A stretch of 64,000 nt of DNA, from the NCBI RefSeq assembly GCF_016772415.1, contig NZ_JAGSGD010000001.1:1885501-1949500 (forward strand). The letters run 5' to 3'. Shown here piece after piece: positions 7,708-16,030 of this stretch. A program made the translations under genes and the position numbers. The notes under the pieces are model-generated. The model was not told where the DNA came from, made no database searches, and saw nothing but the letters and a program-made list of their open reading frames with translations. Every line of letters starts with the position of its first letter. Within the stretch, counting starts at the first letter, position 1. Source of the DNA: Phenylobacterium glaciei (GTDB lineage Bacteria > Pseudomonadota > Alphaproteobacteria > Caulobacterales > Caulobacteraceae).

Positions 7708-8364
7708 GCCGCCCGGCGAATCAGCCGAATCAAGCGACGCTGCGCCTCTGGAGGCCGGTCCCAACCACGAAAAGGGCCCTGTTTCGGCGGCGCTTTGGTG
7801 AACCTTCACAGTAAATCTTGGGCCTGCGCGCTAAGGTCGCGGGGGGTGTTTCCACGGCTTTCGGTGACCCTGGATATCCGAGCCGAGACCGGTGGTGCGC
7901 GAGGCCCCGCGGTGTTCCCCGTCTCACGCGCGAGCCGGACGCCGCGCCGACGGCTGGGCCGCGAGGGGAGGGGAGGCCGCATCCCCGGGATCGCGCAAAC
8001 CCAAGCCCCGTAACGAGTGCCGATTGTGTCTGCCGCATGGCTAGAAAGTGGCGCCGCCACCGCAACCCACCCCAGGGAGGGGGCTACACCGACGCGTCGC
8101 CGCCTGGTCCGGGTGAGTCGTCTCTCCGGTTACGGAAGACCAGATGGTGGCGAAACACCTGCCCCCCGCCCTCTAGTCTGTCCCAACACTTCCGGAGCCC
8201 GGGGATAACGGCTTCTGCGGCCAAGAATCATCGTAACACACTGGTAAGTGTTTCTGTTGTGGGTGGGGTCGGGGAAACGCGTCCAGGTAGTATCGCGCTC
8301 CCCAGACTTGTTGTGTTTCGACCGATCTGAACCCGCGCTCAAAATTCTCGACTAGGAAGCTCAC
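7708..8364. other. 657-base intergenic leader of the giant repeat gene
   Basis: No convincing gene lies here: the short open frames lack ribosome binding sites and recognisable composition. The region carries three GAATC (GANTC-type) sites, and a weak sigma-54-like element at 8148-8163. AGGAAG stands 7 bases before the ATG of the giant gene. The length suggests a long 5' leader or complex promoter for the large surface-type protein that follows. Confidence 0.5.
8148..8163 (+). promoter_or_regulatory. Weak sigma-54-like -24/-12 element upstream of the giant gene
   Basis: TGGCGAAACACCTGCC keeps the invariant GG (8149-8150) and GC (8161-8162) with exactly 10 bases between, as in the two flagellin promoters of this window, but the -24 box is TGGCG rather than TGGCAC/TGGCCC. 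It lies about 200 bases before the start codon. Tentative. Confidence 0.3.
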
Positions 8365-11300
8365 ATGGCGATTTCCAGCCTCTCGGCGGCTCAGATCGGC
8401 GCCCTATCGGTCACCGTCATACAGAGTCTCTCCCAGACGGAGATCCGCTCGCTCAGCGCGACCCAGGTCGGGTCGATCAACACCACTGGGATCGCGGCCC
8501 TCGACACCACCCAGGTCGGGGCGCTCTCAGCCACCCAGGTGAAGGGGCTGTCGGCGACGCAGATCCCGCACTTCGACACAGCCGTGGTCTTCGATACCGA
8601 GCAGCTTCAGGTTCTCAGCGCCCCCCAGGTCAAGGCGCTCACCTCCACCCAGCTCGGTGCGCTCGACACCTCCCACATCGCGGTCCTCAGCTCGACGCAG
8701 ATCGGGGCGCTGTCGGCCACCAATCTCTCGGGGCTGGACGACACCCAGGTCTCCGTCCTCTCCGCCACGCAGATCAAGGGCGTCACCACCACCCAGCTCG
8801 CCGGTCTCAGCACCACCGACATTGGCGAGCTCGACGCCACCCAGGTGGGCGCCCTCTCGGCCGGTCAGGTCGCGGCGCTTTCGGCCACCAACATCTCGGC
8901 CCTCGACTCCACCCAGGTGGGGGCGCTGAGCGCCACTCAGGTCAAGGGCCTCACCAGCACCCAGCTGAAGGGCCTCAGCACCACCGATATCGGGGAGCTC
9001 TCCTCCACCCAGATCGGCGCCCTGACCACCAGCCAGGTCAGCGTCCTGGCCACGACCCAGGTCACCGCCCTGAACGCGACCCAGGTTGGCGCCCTGACGG
9101 CGGCGCAGGTCGGGGCCCTGACCCCGGCGGGCCTGTCGGCGCTCGACGCCACCCAGACGGGCTCGCTGAGCACCACCCAGGTGAGCGGCCTGACCACCAC
9201 CCAACTGAAGTCCCTGTCGACCACCGACTTCGGCGAGCTGACCTCGACCCAGATCGGCTCCCTGTCGGCGGCCCAGCTGGGCGCGCTCTCGGCGACCGCT
9301 ATCTCGGGCTTGGACGCCACCCAGACGGCGGCGCTCACCACCACCCAGCTCGGCGGTCTCACCACCACCCAACTGAAGTCGCTGACCACCACCGACGTCG
9401 GCGAACTGACCACCACCCAGGTCGGCGCCCTCGCCGGAACCCAACTGGCCGCGCTGACGGCCACCGCCGTCTCGGCCCTGAACGCCACCCAGGTGGCGGC
9501 GCTCTCCACGACCCAAGTCAAGGGCCTGACCACCGGCCAACTCGCGGGCCTGACCACCACCGACATCGGTGAGTTGAAGGACACCCAGATCGGCGCCCTG
9601 TCGGCCGCCCAGATCGGCGCCCTGACCTCCACCAACATCTCCGCTCTCAACGCCACCCAGGTCGCGGCCCTGTCGGTCACCCAGGTGCGGGCGCTCTCCG
9701 ACAGCCAGATCAAGGCGCTGGACACCACCGACGTGGGCGAACTGTCCTCGACGCAGGTCGGCGCCATGTCCGCGGCCCAGATCGGGGCCCTGTCCTCCAC
9801 CAGCCTGGCCAGCCTGGACTCCACCCAGCTGGGCGCGCTCTCGGCGGCCCAGATCGGTTCGCTGTCGTCCACCAGCCTCTCGGGCCTCGACGGCACCCAG
9901 GTCGCCTCCCTGACCACCACCCAGGTGGGGGGTCTGACGACGACCCAGCTCAAGTCGATCTCCACCACCGACTTCGGTGAGCTGACCTCGACCCAGATCG
10001 GCGCGCTCAGCGCCAATCAACTGGCCTCGCTGACCTCGACCAACCTGTCGTCCCTGAACGCCACCCAGGTGGCGGGGCTGTCGACGACCCAGGTCAAGGG
10101 CCTGGCCACCACTCAGCTCAGCGCCCTGAGCAACACCGACATCGGTGAGTTCACCGCGACCCAGATCGGCGCGCTCAGCAACGCCCAGATCGGCGCGCTC
10201 ACCGCCACCCACATCTCGACCCTGGACGCCACCCAGACCGCCGCCCTCTCCACCACCCAGGTGAAGGCGTTGTCGACCACCCAGCTGAAGGGCCTCGACA
10301 CCACCGACATCGGCGACTTCTCCGGCGACCAGATCGCCGCCCTGGCCACGACCCAGATCGCCGCCCTGTCCTCCACCAATATCGGCTCGCTGGACTCCAC
10401 GCAGCTGGGCGCCCTGACGGCGGCCCAGATCGGGGCCCTGTCCGCCACCAGCCTCTCGACCCTCGACGCCACCCAGACGGGCTCGCTGAGCGTCACTCAG
10501 GTCGGTGGCCTGACCACGACCCAACTGAAGACGCTCTCCACCACCGACTTCGGTGAGCTGACCTCGACCCAGATCGGCGCGCTGTCGGCCGCCCAGGTGG
10601 GGGCGCTGTCCTCCACCAACATCTCGTCGCTCAACGCGACCCAGACGGCGGCGCTGACGACGACGCAGGTCAAGGGGCTGGCCACCACCCAGCTGTCGGG
10701 CCTCTCCACCACCGACATCGGTGAGCTGACCACCACCCAGGTGGGCGCGCTCGGCGGCACCCAGCTCGCGGCGCTCTCGGCCACCAACATCTCGGCCCTA
10801 AACGCCACCCAGACCGCGGCGCTCTCCACCACCCAGGTGAAGTCGCTGACCACCGGCCAGCTGGCCGGTCTGTCGACCACCGACATCGGCGAGTTCGCCG
10901 ACACCCAGATCGGCGCCCTGTCCACCAGCCAACTGGCCTCGCTGACCGCCACCAACCTGTCGGCGCTCAACGCCACCCAGACGGCGGCGATCACCACCAC
11001 CCAGATCAAGGCGCTCACCTCCACCCAGCTGAAGGCGCTGGACACCACCGACATCGGTGAACTCTCGGCCGATCAGGTCGGCGCTCTGTCGGCGGCGCAG
11101 ATCGGCGCCCTGTCCTCCACCAGCCTGGCCAGCCTGGACACCACCCAGCTCGGCGCCCTCTCGGCGGGCCAGATCGGCGCCCTGTCGTCCACCAGCCTCT
11201 CGGGCCTGGACGCCACCCAGATCGCCGGCCTCAGCACCACCCAGGTGGGCGGTCTGACCACCACCCAGGTGAAGGGCCTCTCCACGACCGACTTCGGTGA

Positions 11301-14300
11301 ACTGACCTCCACCCAGATCGGCGCGCTGTCGGCGGCCCAGATCGGGGCCCTGAGCTCGACGAACGTCTCCAGCCTCGACGCCACCCAGACGGCGGCGCTC
11401 TCCACGACCCAGATCAAGGGCCTGGCGACCACCCAGCTCTCGGCTCTGACGTCGACGGACATCGGTGAACTGACCTCCACCCAGGTCGGCGCGCTCGGCG
11501 GCGCTCAACTGGCTTCGCTGACGGCGACCAATGTCTCCAACCTGAACGCCACCCAGGTCGCGGCGATCTCCACCACCCAGGTGAAATCGCTGACCACCGG
11601 CCAATTGGCGGGCCTCTCGACCACTGACATCGGCGAGTTCGCCGACACCCAGATCGGCGCCCTGACGCCCTCGCAGATCGGCGCCCTGACGGCGACGAAC
11701 ATCTCGGCCCTGAACGCAACTCAGGTGGCGGCGATCACCGTGACCCAGGTGAAGGCGCTCTCGGCGACCCAGGTCAGGGCGCTGGACACCACCGACGTCA
11801 ACGAACTGTCCTCGACCCAGGTCGGGGCGATGTCGGCGGCCCAGATCGGGGCCCTGTCCTCCACCAGCCTGGCCAGCCTGGACACCACCCAGCTCGGCGC
11901 CCTCTCGGCCGCCCAGATCGGCGCTCTGTCCGACACCAGCCTGTCGGGCCTGGACGCCACCCAGATCGGCGGCCTGACCACCACCCAGGTGGGCGGCCTG
12001 ACCACCAGCCAACTGAAGGCCCTTTCGACCACCGACTTTGGTGAACTGACCTCGACCCAGATCGGCGCGCTCAGCGCCAATCAGCTGTCCGCCCTGACCT
12101 CCACCAACATCTCGTCTCTGAACGCCACCCAGGTCGCGTCGCTCTCGACAACCCAGGTCAAGGGTCTGGCGACGACCCAGCTCAGCGCGCTCTCGGCCAC
12201 CGACATCGGCGAGTTCACCGCCACCCAGGTCGGAGCCCTGTCCAACGGCCAGATCGCGGCGCTGACGGCCACCAACATCTCGGCCTTGAACGCCACCCAG
12301 ACCGCGGCCCTCTCCACCACCCAGGTGAAAGCGCTGACCACGACCCAACTGAAGGGTCTGGACACCACCGACATCGGCGACTTCTCCGGGGACCAGATCG
12401 CCGCCCTGACCACCAGTCAGATCGGCGCTCTCTCCTCCACCAACCTGGCGGCCATTGACGCGACCCAGATCGCGGCCCTGACCTCGGCCCAGATCGGCTC
12501 GCTCTCCAGCGCGAGCCTCTCGGCCCTGGACGCCACCCAGACGGCGCTGCTCTCCACAACCCAGATCGGTGGTCTGACCACCACCCAGGTGAAGGGGCTC
12601 TCCACCACCGACTTCGGTGAACTGACCTCCACCCAGATCGGGGCGCTGTCGGCGGCCCAGATCGGGGCTCTGAGCTCGACGAACGTCTCCAGCCTCGACG
12701 CCACCCAGACCGCGGCGCTCTCCACGACCCAGGTGAAGGGTCTGGCGACCACCCAGCTTTCTGCCCTGACCTCCACCGACATCGGCGAACTGACCTCCAC
12801 CCAGGTCGGCGCGCTGGGCGGCACGCAACTGGCCTCGCTGACGGCGACCAATGTCTCGAACCTGAACGCCACCCAGACCGCGGCGCTCTCCACCACTCAG
12901 GTGAAGTCGCTCACAACCGGCCAGCTGGCGGGCCTCTCGACCACCGACATCGGCGAATTCGCCGACACCCAGATCGGCGCCCTGACGCCCTCGCAGATCG
13001 GCGCCCTGACGGCGACCAACATCTCGGCCCTCAACGCTACTCAGGTGGCGGCGATCACGGTGACCCAGGTCAAGGCGCTCTCGGCGACCCAGGTCAGGGC
13101 GCTGGACACCACCGACGTCAACGAACTCTCCTCGACCCAGGTCGGGGCGATGTCGGCGGCCCAGATCGGGGCCCTGTCCTCCACCAGCCTGGCCAGCCTG
13201 GACACCACCCAGCTCGGCGCCCTATCGGCCGCCCAGATCGGGGCGCTGTCCGACACCAGCCTGTCGGGCCTCGACGCCACCCAGATCGGCGGCCTGACCA
13301 CCACCCAGGTGGGCGGCCTCACCACCAGCCAGATGAAGGCGCTGTCGACCACTGACTTCGGTGAACTGACCTCGACCCAGATCAATTCGCTCTCGGCGGC
13401 TCAGCTTGGCGCGGTCACCGCCACCAACATCTCGTCGCTGAACGCTACCCAGGTCGGCGCCCTTTCGACCACCCAGGTCAAGGGTCTGGCCACCACCCAG
13501 CTCAGCGCGCTCTCGGCCACCGACATCGGTGAGTTCACCTCCACCCAGATCTCGGCGCTCAGCGCCGTCCAGATCGCTGCGGTGACCTCCACCGGCATCG
13601 CGGCCCTGGACGCCACTCAGACGGCGGCCCTGACCACCACCCAGGTGAAGGCCCTGACGACAACCCAGCTGAAGGGTCTGGACGCCACCGACGTCCGGCA
13701 ACTGACGGGGACCCAGGTTGGCGCGCTCACCAGCAGCCAGCTCGGAGCCCTGACCGCCACCAATATCGGCGCCCTCGACTCCACGCAGGTCGGCGCTCTC
13801 TCGGCCGCCCAGATCGGCGCGCTCTCGTCCACCAACCTCTCGGCCCTGGACGCCACCCAGACCGCCGGTCTGACCACCACCCAGGTGTCGGGCCTGACCA
13901 CGACCCAGCTGAAGGCGATGAGCACCACCGACTTCGGTGAGCTCACCTCCACCCAGATCGGTTCGCTGTCCGCCGGCCAGCTCGGGGCCCTGACCGCCAC
14001 GAACATCTCCAGCCTCGATGCGACCCTGGTCAGCTCGCTCTCCACAACCCAGGTCAAGGGTCTGGCGACGACGCAACTCAGCGCGCTCTCGGCCACCGAT
14101 GTCGGCGAGTTCACCTCGACTCAGATCGGCGCCCTGGCCGCCAGCCAGGTCTCCGCCCTGACGGCAGGCGCCTTCTCGGCCCTGAACCAGACCCAGGTCG
14201 CGGCGCTCTCCGCCACCCAGGTGAAGGGCCTGACCTCGACCCAGCTCTCGGGTCTCAGCGTCACCGACATCGGCGAGCTTTCGGGTGACCAGGTGGGGGC

Positions 14301-15855
14301 GCTGACGCCCACTCAGTTGGGCTCGCTGACGGCGACCAACATCTCGGCCCTCAACGCTACCCAGGTGGCGGCGATCTCGGTCACCCAGGTGAAGGGCCTG
14401 ACCTCGACCCAGCTCAAGGGCCTCGACACCACCGACATCGGCGAACTCTCGTCGACCCAGGTGGGGGGGCTGACTGCGGCTCAGATCGCCGCGCTCTCGA
14501 CCACCAGCATCCAGACCCTGGACACCACCCAGCTGGGCGCTCTGGCCACCACCCAGATCTCGGCCCTGAGCGCCACCGCCTTCTCGGCCCTGGACGCCAC
14601 TCAGACGGCGGCCCTGACCACGACCCAGGTCGGCGCCCTGACCACCAGCCAGGTGGCCAGCCTGTCGACCACTGACTTCGGTGAACTGACCTCGACCCAG
14701 ATCGGGGCGCTGTCGGCCAACCAGGTCGGGGCCCTGAGCGCCACCAACCTCTCGAGCCTCGACGCCACTCAGACGGCGGCGCTGTCCACCACCCAGGTGA
14801 AGGGTCTCACGACGACCCAGCTGAAGAGCCTCTTCACCACCGACATCGGTGAGTTCACCGCCACCCAGATCGGCGCCCTGACGACGGTTCAGCTGCCCGC
14901 GCTGACGTCCACCGGCCTCTCGGCCCTGAACGCCACGCAGACGGCGGCGCTCTCCACCACCCAGGTGAAGTCGCTGACCACCAGCCAGCTGGCTGGCCTC
15001 TCCACGACGGATATCGGGGAGTTCGCGGACACCCAGATCGGCGCCCTCAGCTCCAGCCAGTTCGCGGCCTTGACGTCGACCAATGTCGGAGCCCTGAACA
15101 CCACGCAGATCGGGGCCCTCTCCACGGCGCAGATCGGGGTGCTGTCGCAGACCAGCCTCTCCACCCTGGACGCCACCCAGGTTCAGGCGATCTCCACCAC
15201 CCAGGTGGGCGGCTTCACCACCACCCAGCTGAAATCCCTCAGTACGACGGACTTCGGGGATCTGACCTCGACCCAGATCAACGCCCTTTCGGCGGCGCAA
15301 CTCGGGGCCCTGACGGCGACGAACATCTCGTCGCTCGACACCACCCAGTTCCAGGCGCTCTCCACCACCCAGGTGAAGGGGCTGACCACGACCCAGCTCT
15401 CGGGCCTGACCTCTACGGATATCGGCGAGTTCAGCTCCACCCAGGTGGGCAGTCTGACGGCGGCTCAGATCCCGGGTCTGACCGCAACCGGGGTCTCGGC
15501 CCTGAACGCGACCCAGACCGGCGCGCTGAGCACCACCCAGGTCAAGGCGCTGACCACGACCCAGCTGAAGAGTCTCTCCACTACCGATATCGGCGATCTG
15601 GCCGACACCCAGTTCGCGGCGCTGTCCTCGACCCAGGTGGGCGCGCTCTCCGCCACGGTGGTCGCCGGCTTCTCGGTGACGCAGGCCAATGCTCTGGCGA
15701 CGACCCAGATCACGGGCCTGACGGCCACCCAGCTCGACGGATTGTCGGTGACCAACATCTCCGGCATGAACTCGACCTTGCTGAACGCCATGACCGCCAC
15801 CCAGGTCCAGAGCCTGGACGACGCTCAGATCGCCGCCTACGTCGCCTCGACCTAA
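8365..15855 (+). CDS. Giant Ser/Thr-rich octapeptide-repeat protein, probable surface/flagellum-associated fibre
   Basis: The 2,496-residue product is about 300 copies of an 8-residue unit with consensus A/G-L-S/T-x-T-Q-V/I/L-G/K/A, for example ALSTTQVG. The only clear break is residues about 62-85. Octets group into modules of 7 (56 residues) or 10 (80 residues), each opening with an octet such as GLSTTDIG or SLSTTDFG. I see no Cys or Trp, aromatics are almost limited to Phe and His, and most Asn fall in N-X-S/T sequons (NIS, NLS, NAT). There is no signal peptide, membrane segment, RTX GGxGxD motif or recognisable enzyme domain. The regular Leu and Val/Ile positions (spacing 5-3) could fold as a solenoid or as short capped helices; I cannot decide. 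Glycosyltransferase genes follow directly. The function is inferred as a glycosylated extracellular fibre or adhesin. Confidence 0.85.
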   Translation: MAISSLSAAQIGALSVTVIQSLSQTEIRSLSATQVGSINTTGIAALDTTQVGALSATQVKGLSATQIPHFDTAVVFDTEQLQVLSAPQVKALTSTQLGALDTSHIAVLSSTQIGALSATNLSGLDDTQVSVLSATQIKGVTTTQLAGLSTTDIGELDATQVGALSAGQVAALSATNISALDSTQVGALSATQVKGLTSTQLKGLSTTDIGELSSTQIGALTTSQVSVLATTQVTALNATQVGALTAAQVGALTPAGLSALDATQTGSLSTTQVSGLTTTQLKSLSTTDFGELTSTQIGSLSAAQLGALSATAISGLDATQTAALTTTQLGGLTTTQLKSLTTTDVGELTTTQVGALAGTQLAALTATAVSALNATQVAALSTTQVKGLTTGQLAGLTTTDIGELKDTQIGALSAAQIGALTSTNISALNATQVAALSVTQVRALSDSQIKALDTTDVGELSSTQVGAMSAAQIGALSSTSLASLDSTQLGALSAAQIGSLSSTSLSGLDGTQVASLTTTQVGGLTTTQLKSISTTDFGELTSTQIGALSANQLASLTSTNLSSLNATQVAGLSTTQVKGLATTQLSALSNTDIGEFTATQIGALSNAQIGALTATHISTLDATQTAALSTTQVKALSTTQLKGLDTTDIGDFSGDQIAALATTQIAALSSTNIGSLDSTQLGALTAAQIGALSATSLSTLDATQTGSLSVTQVGGLTTTQLKTLSTTDFGELTSTQIGALSAAQVGALSSTNISSLNATQTAALTTTQVKGLATTQLSGLSTTDIGELTTTQVGALGGTQLAALSATNISALNATQTAALSTTQVKSLTTGQLAGLSTTDIGEFADTQIGALSTSQLASLTATNLSALNATQTAAITTTQIKALTSTQLKALDTTDIGELSADQVGALSAAQIGALSSTSLASLDTTQLGALSAGQIGALSSTSLSGLDATQIAGLSTTQVGGLTTTQVKGLSTTDFGELTSTQIGALSAAQIGALSSTNVSSLDATQTAALSTTQIKGLATTQLSALTSTDIGELTSTQVGALGGAQLASLTATNVSNLNATQVAAISTTQVKSLTTGQLAGLSTTDIGEFADTQIGALTPSQIGALTATNISALNATQVAAITVTQVKALSATQVRALDTTDVNELSSTQVGAMSAAQIGALSSTSLASLDTTQLGALSAAQIGALSDTSLSGLDATQIGGLTTTQVGGLTTSQLKALSTTDFGELTSTQIGALSANQLSALTSTNISSLNATQVASLSTTQVKGLATTQLSALSATDIGEFTATQVGALSNGQIAALTATNISALNATQTAALSTTQVKALTTTQLKGLDTTDIGDFSGDQIAALTTSQIGALSSTNLAAIDATQIAALTSAQIGSLSSASLSALDATQTALLSTTQIGGLTTTQVKGLSTTDFGELTSTQIGALSAAQIGALSSTNVSSLDATQTAALSTTQVKGLATTQLSALTSTDIGELTSTQVGALGGTQLASLTATNVSNLNATQTAALSTTQVKSLTTGQLAGLSTTDIGEFADTQIGALTPSQIGALTATNISALNATQVAAITVTQVKALSATQVRALDTTDVNELSSTQVGAMSAAQIGALSSTSLASLDTTQLGALSAAQIGALSDTSLSGLDATQIGGLTTTQVGGLTTSQMKALSTTDFGELTSTQINSLSAAQLGAVTATNISSLNATQVGALSTTQVKGLATTQLSALSATDIGEFTSTQISALSAVQIAAVTSTGIAALDATQTAALTTTQVKALTTTQLKGLDATDVRQLTGTQVGALTSSQLGALTATNIGALDSTQVGALSAAQIGALSSTNLSALDATQTAGLTTTQVSGLTTTQLKAMSTTDFGELTSTQIGSLSAGQLGALTATNISSLDATLVSSLSTTQVKGLATTQLSALSATDVGEFTSTQIGALAASQVSALTAGAFSALNQTQVAALSATQVKGLTSTQLSGLSVTDIGELSGDQVGALTPTQLGSLTATNISALNATQVAAISVTQVKGLTSTQLKGLDTTDIGELSSTQVGGLTAAQIAALSTTSIQTLDTTQLGALATTQISALSATAFSALDATQTAALTTTQVGALTTSQVASLSTTDFGELTSTQIGALSANQVGALSATNLSSLDATQTAALSTTQVKGLTTTQLKSLFTTDIGEFTATQIGALTTVQLPALTSTGLSALNATQTAALSTTQVKSLTTSQLAGLSTTDIGEFADTQIGALSSSQFAALTSTNVGALNTTQIGALSTAQIGVLSQTSLSTLDATQVQAISTTQVGGFTTTQLKSLSTTDFGDLTSTQINALSAAQLGALTATNISSLDTTQFQALSTTQVKGLTTTQLSGLTSTDIGEFSSTQVGSLTAAQIPGLTATGVSALNATQTGALSTTQVKALTTTQLKSLSTTDIGDLADTQFAALSSTQVGALSATVVAGFSVTQANALATTQITGLTATQLDGLSVTNISGMNSTLLNAMTATQVQSLDDAQIAAYVAST
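11251..12063 (+). repeat. First copy of a recent internal duplication (offset 1,320 bases)
   Basis: This segment is nearly identical at the nucleotide level to 12571-13383, exactly 1,320 bases downstream (55 octets). For example the 60 bases at 11821-11880 and 13141-13200 are identical. Similarity falls sharply on both sides, indicating a much younger event than the general repeat array. Confidence 0.85.
12571..13383 (+). repeat. Second copy of the recent internal duplication
   Basis: Partner of 11251-12063. Differences are scattered single bases, mostly synonymous (for example ggc/ggg and cgacc/ccacc), which suggests purifying selection or recent gene conversion between copies. The offset of 55 octets equals modules of 10+7+7+7+10+7+7. 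Confidence 0.85.
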
Positions 15856-15873
15856 ACGCGGCGGACGCCACCC

Positions 15874-15901
15874 CTGCGCCGGGCTTTCGAGCCCGGCGCA
15901 G
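15874..15901 (+). terminator. Strong hairpin with TTCG loop after the giant gene
   Basis: A perfect 12-bp stem (15874-15885 with 15890-15901) closes a TTCG tetraloop 18 bases after the stop codon. There is no T run, so it may be a weak terminator, a processing site or an RNA-stabilising 3' end that lets some transcription enter the glycosyltransferase genes. Confidence 0.6.
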
Positions 15902-16030
15902 ATGGTCGCATTCCGATCCCCGGTCTGGAATCCAGGCTTCAGAGGCGCCACAACGGGCTGACGGAATCCTCTGGCCGAGTCGCAGGCCGCTTGGGTCCGG
16001 CACGGCTGGAAGGGCAGGCGCGAAACCACA

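Larger units (their letters stand above)
8365..15855 (+). repeat. 24-base coding tandem repeat, about 300 units
   Basis: The whole gene is a diverged 24-base tandem array corresponding to the octapeptide, with preferred codons such as ctg, acc and cag recurring in register. Higher-order periods of 168 bases (7 units) and 240 bases (10 units) are visible from the spacing of the TTDxG octets. The frame is kept throughout, so expansion and contraction have been selected to stay in multiples of 24 bases. Confidence 0.9.

Noticed and set aside
7818-8330. 170-codon plus-strand frame upstream of the giant gene
   Set aside because: Pro/Arg-rich, no ribosome binding site, no family resemblance; treated as leader/intergenic DNA.
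8527-10524. Long minus-strand frame (665 codons) opposite the giant gene
   Set aside because: It is the antisense of the in-frame 24-base repeat: absence of stops follows from the repeated codons, and the product is a Gly/Arg/Leu low-complexity string.
10798-12828. Long minus-strand frame (676 codons)
   Set aside because: Same cause as the previous one; no ribosome binding site and no domain.
8365-15855. CRISPR-like or TAL-effector-like array
   Set aside because: Repeats are contiguous coding octets without spacers, so not CRISPR. The L-T/S-x-x-Q-V pattern recalls TAL repeats, but the unit is 8 residues, not 33-35, with no variable di-residue positions.
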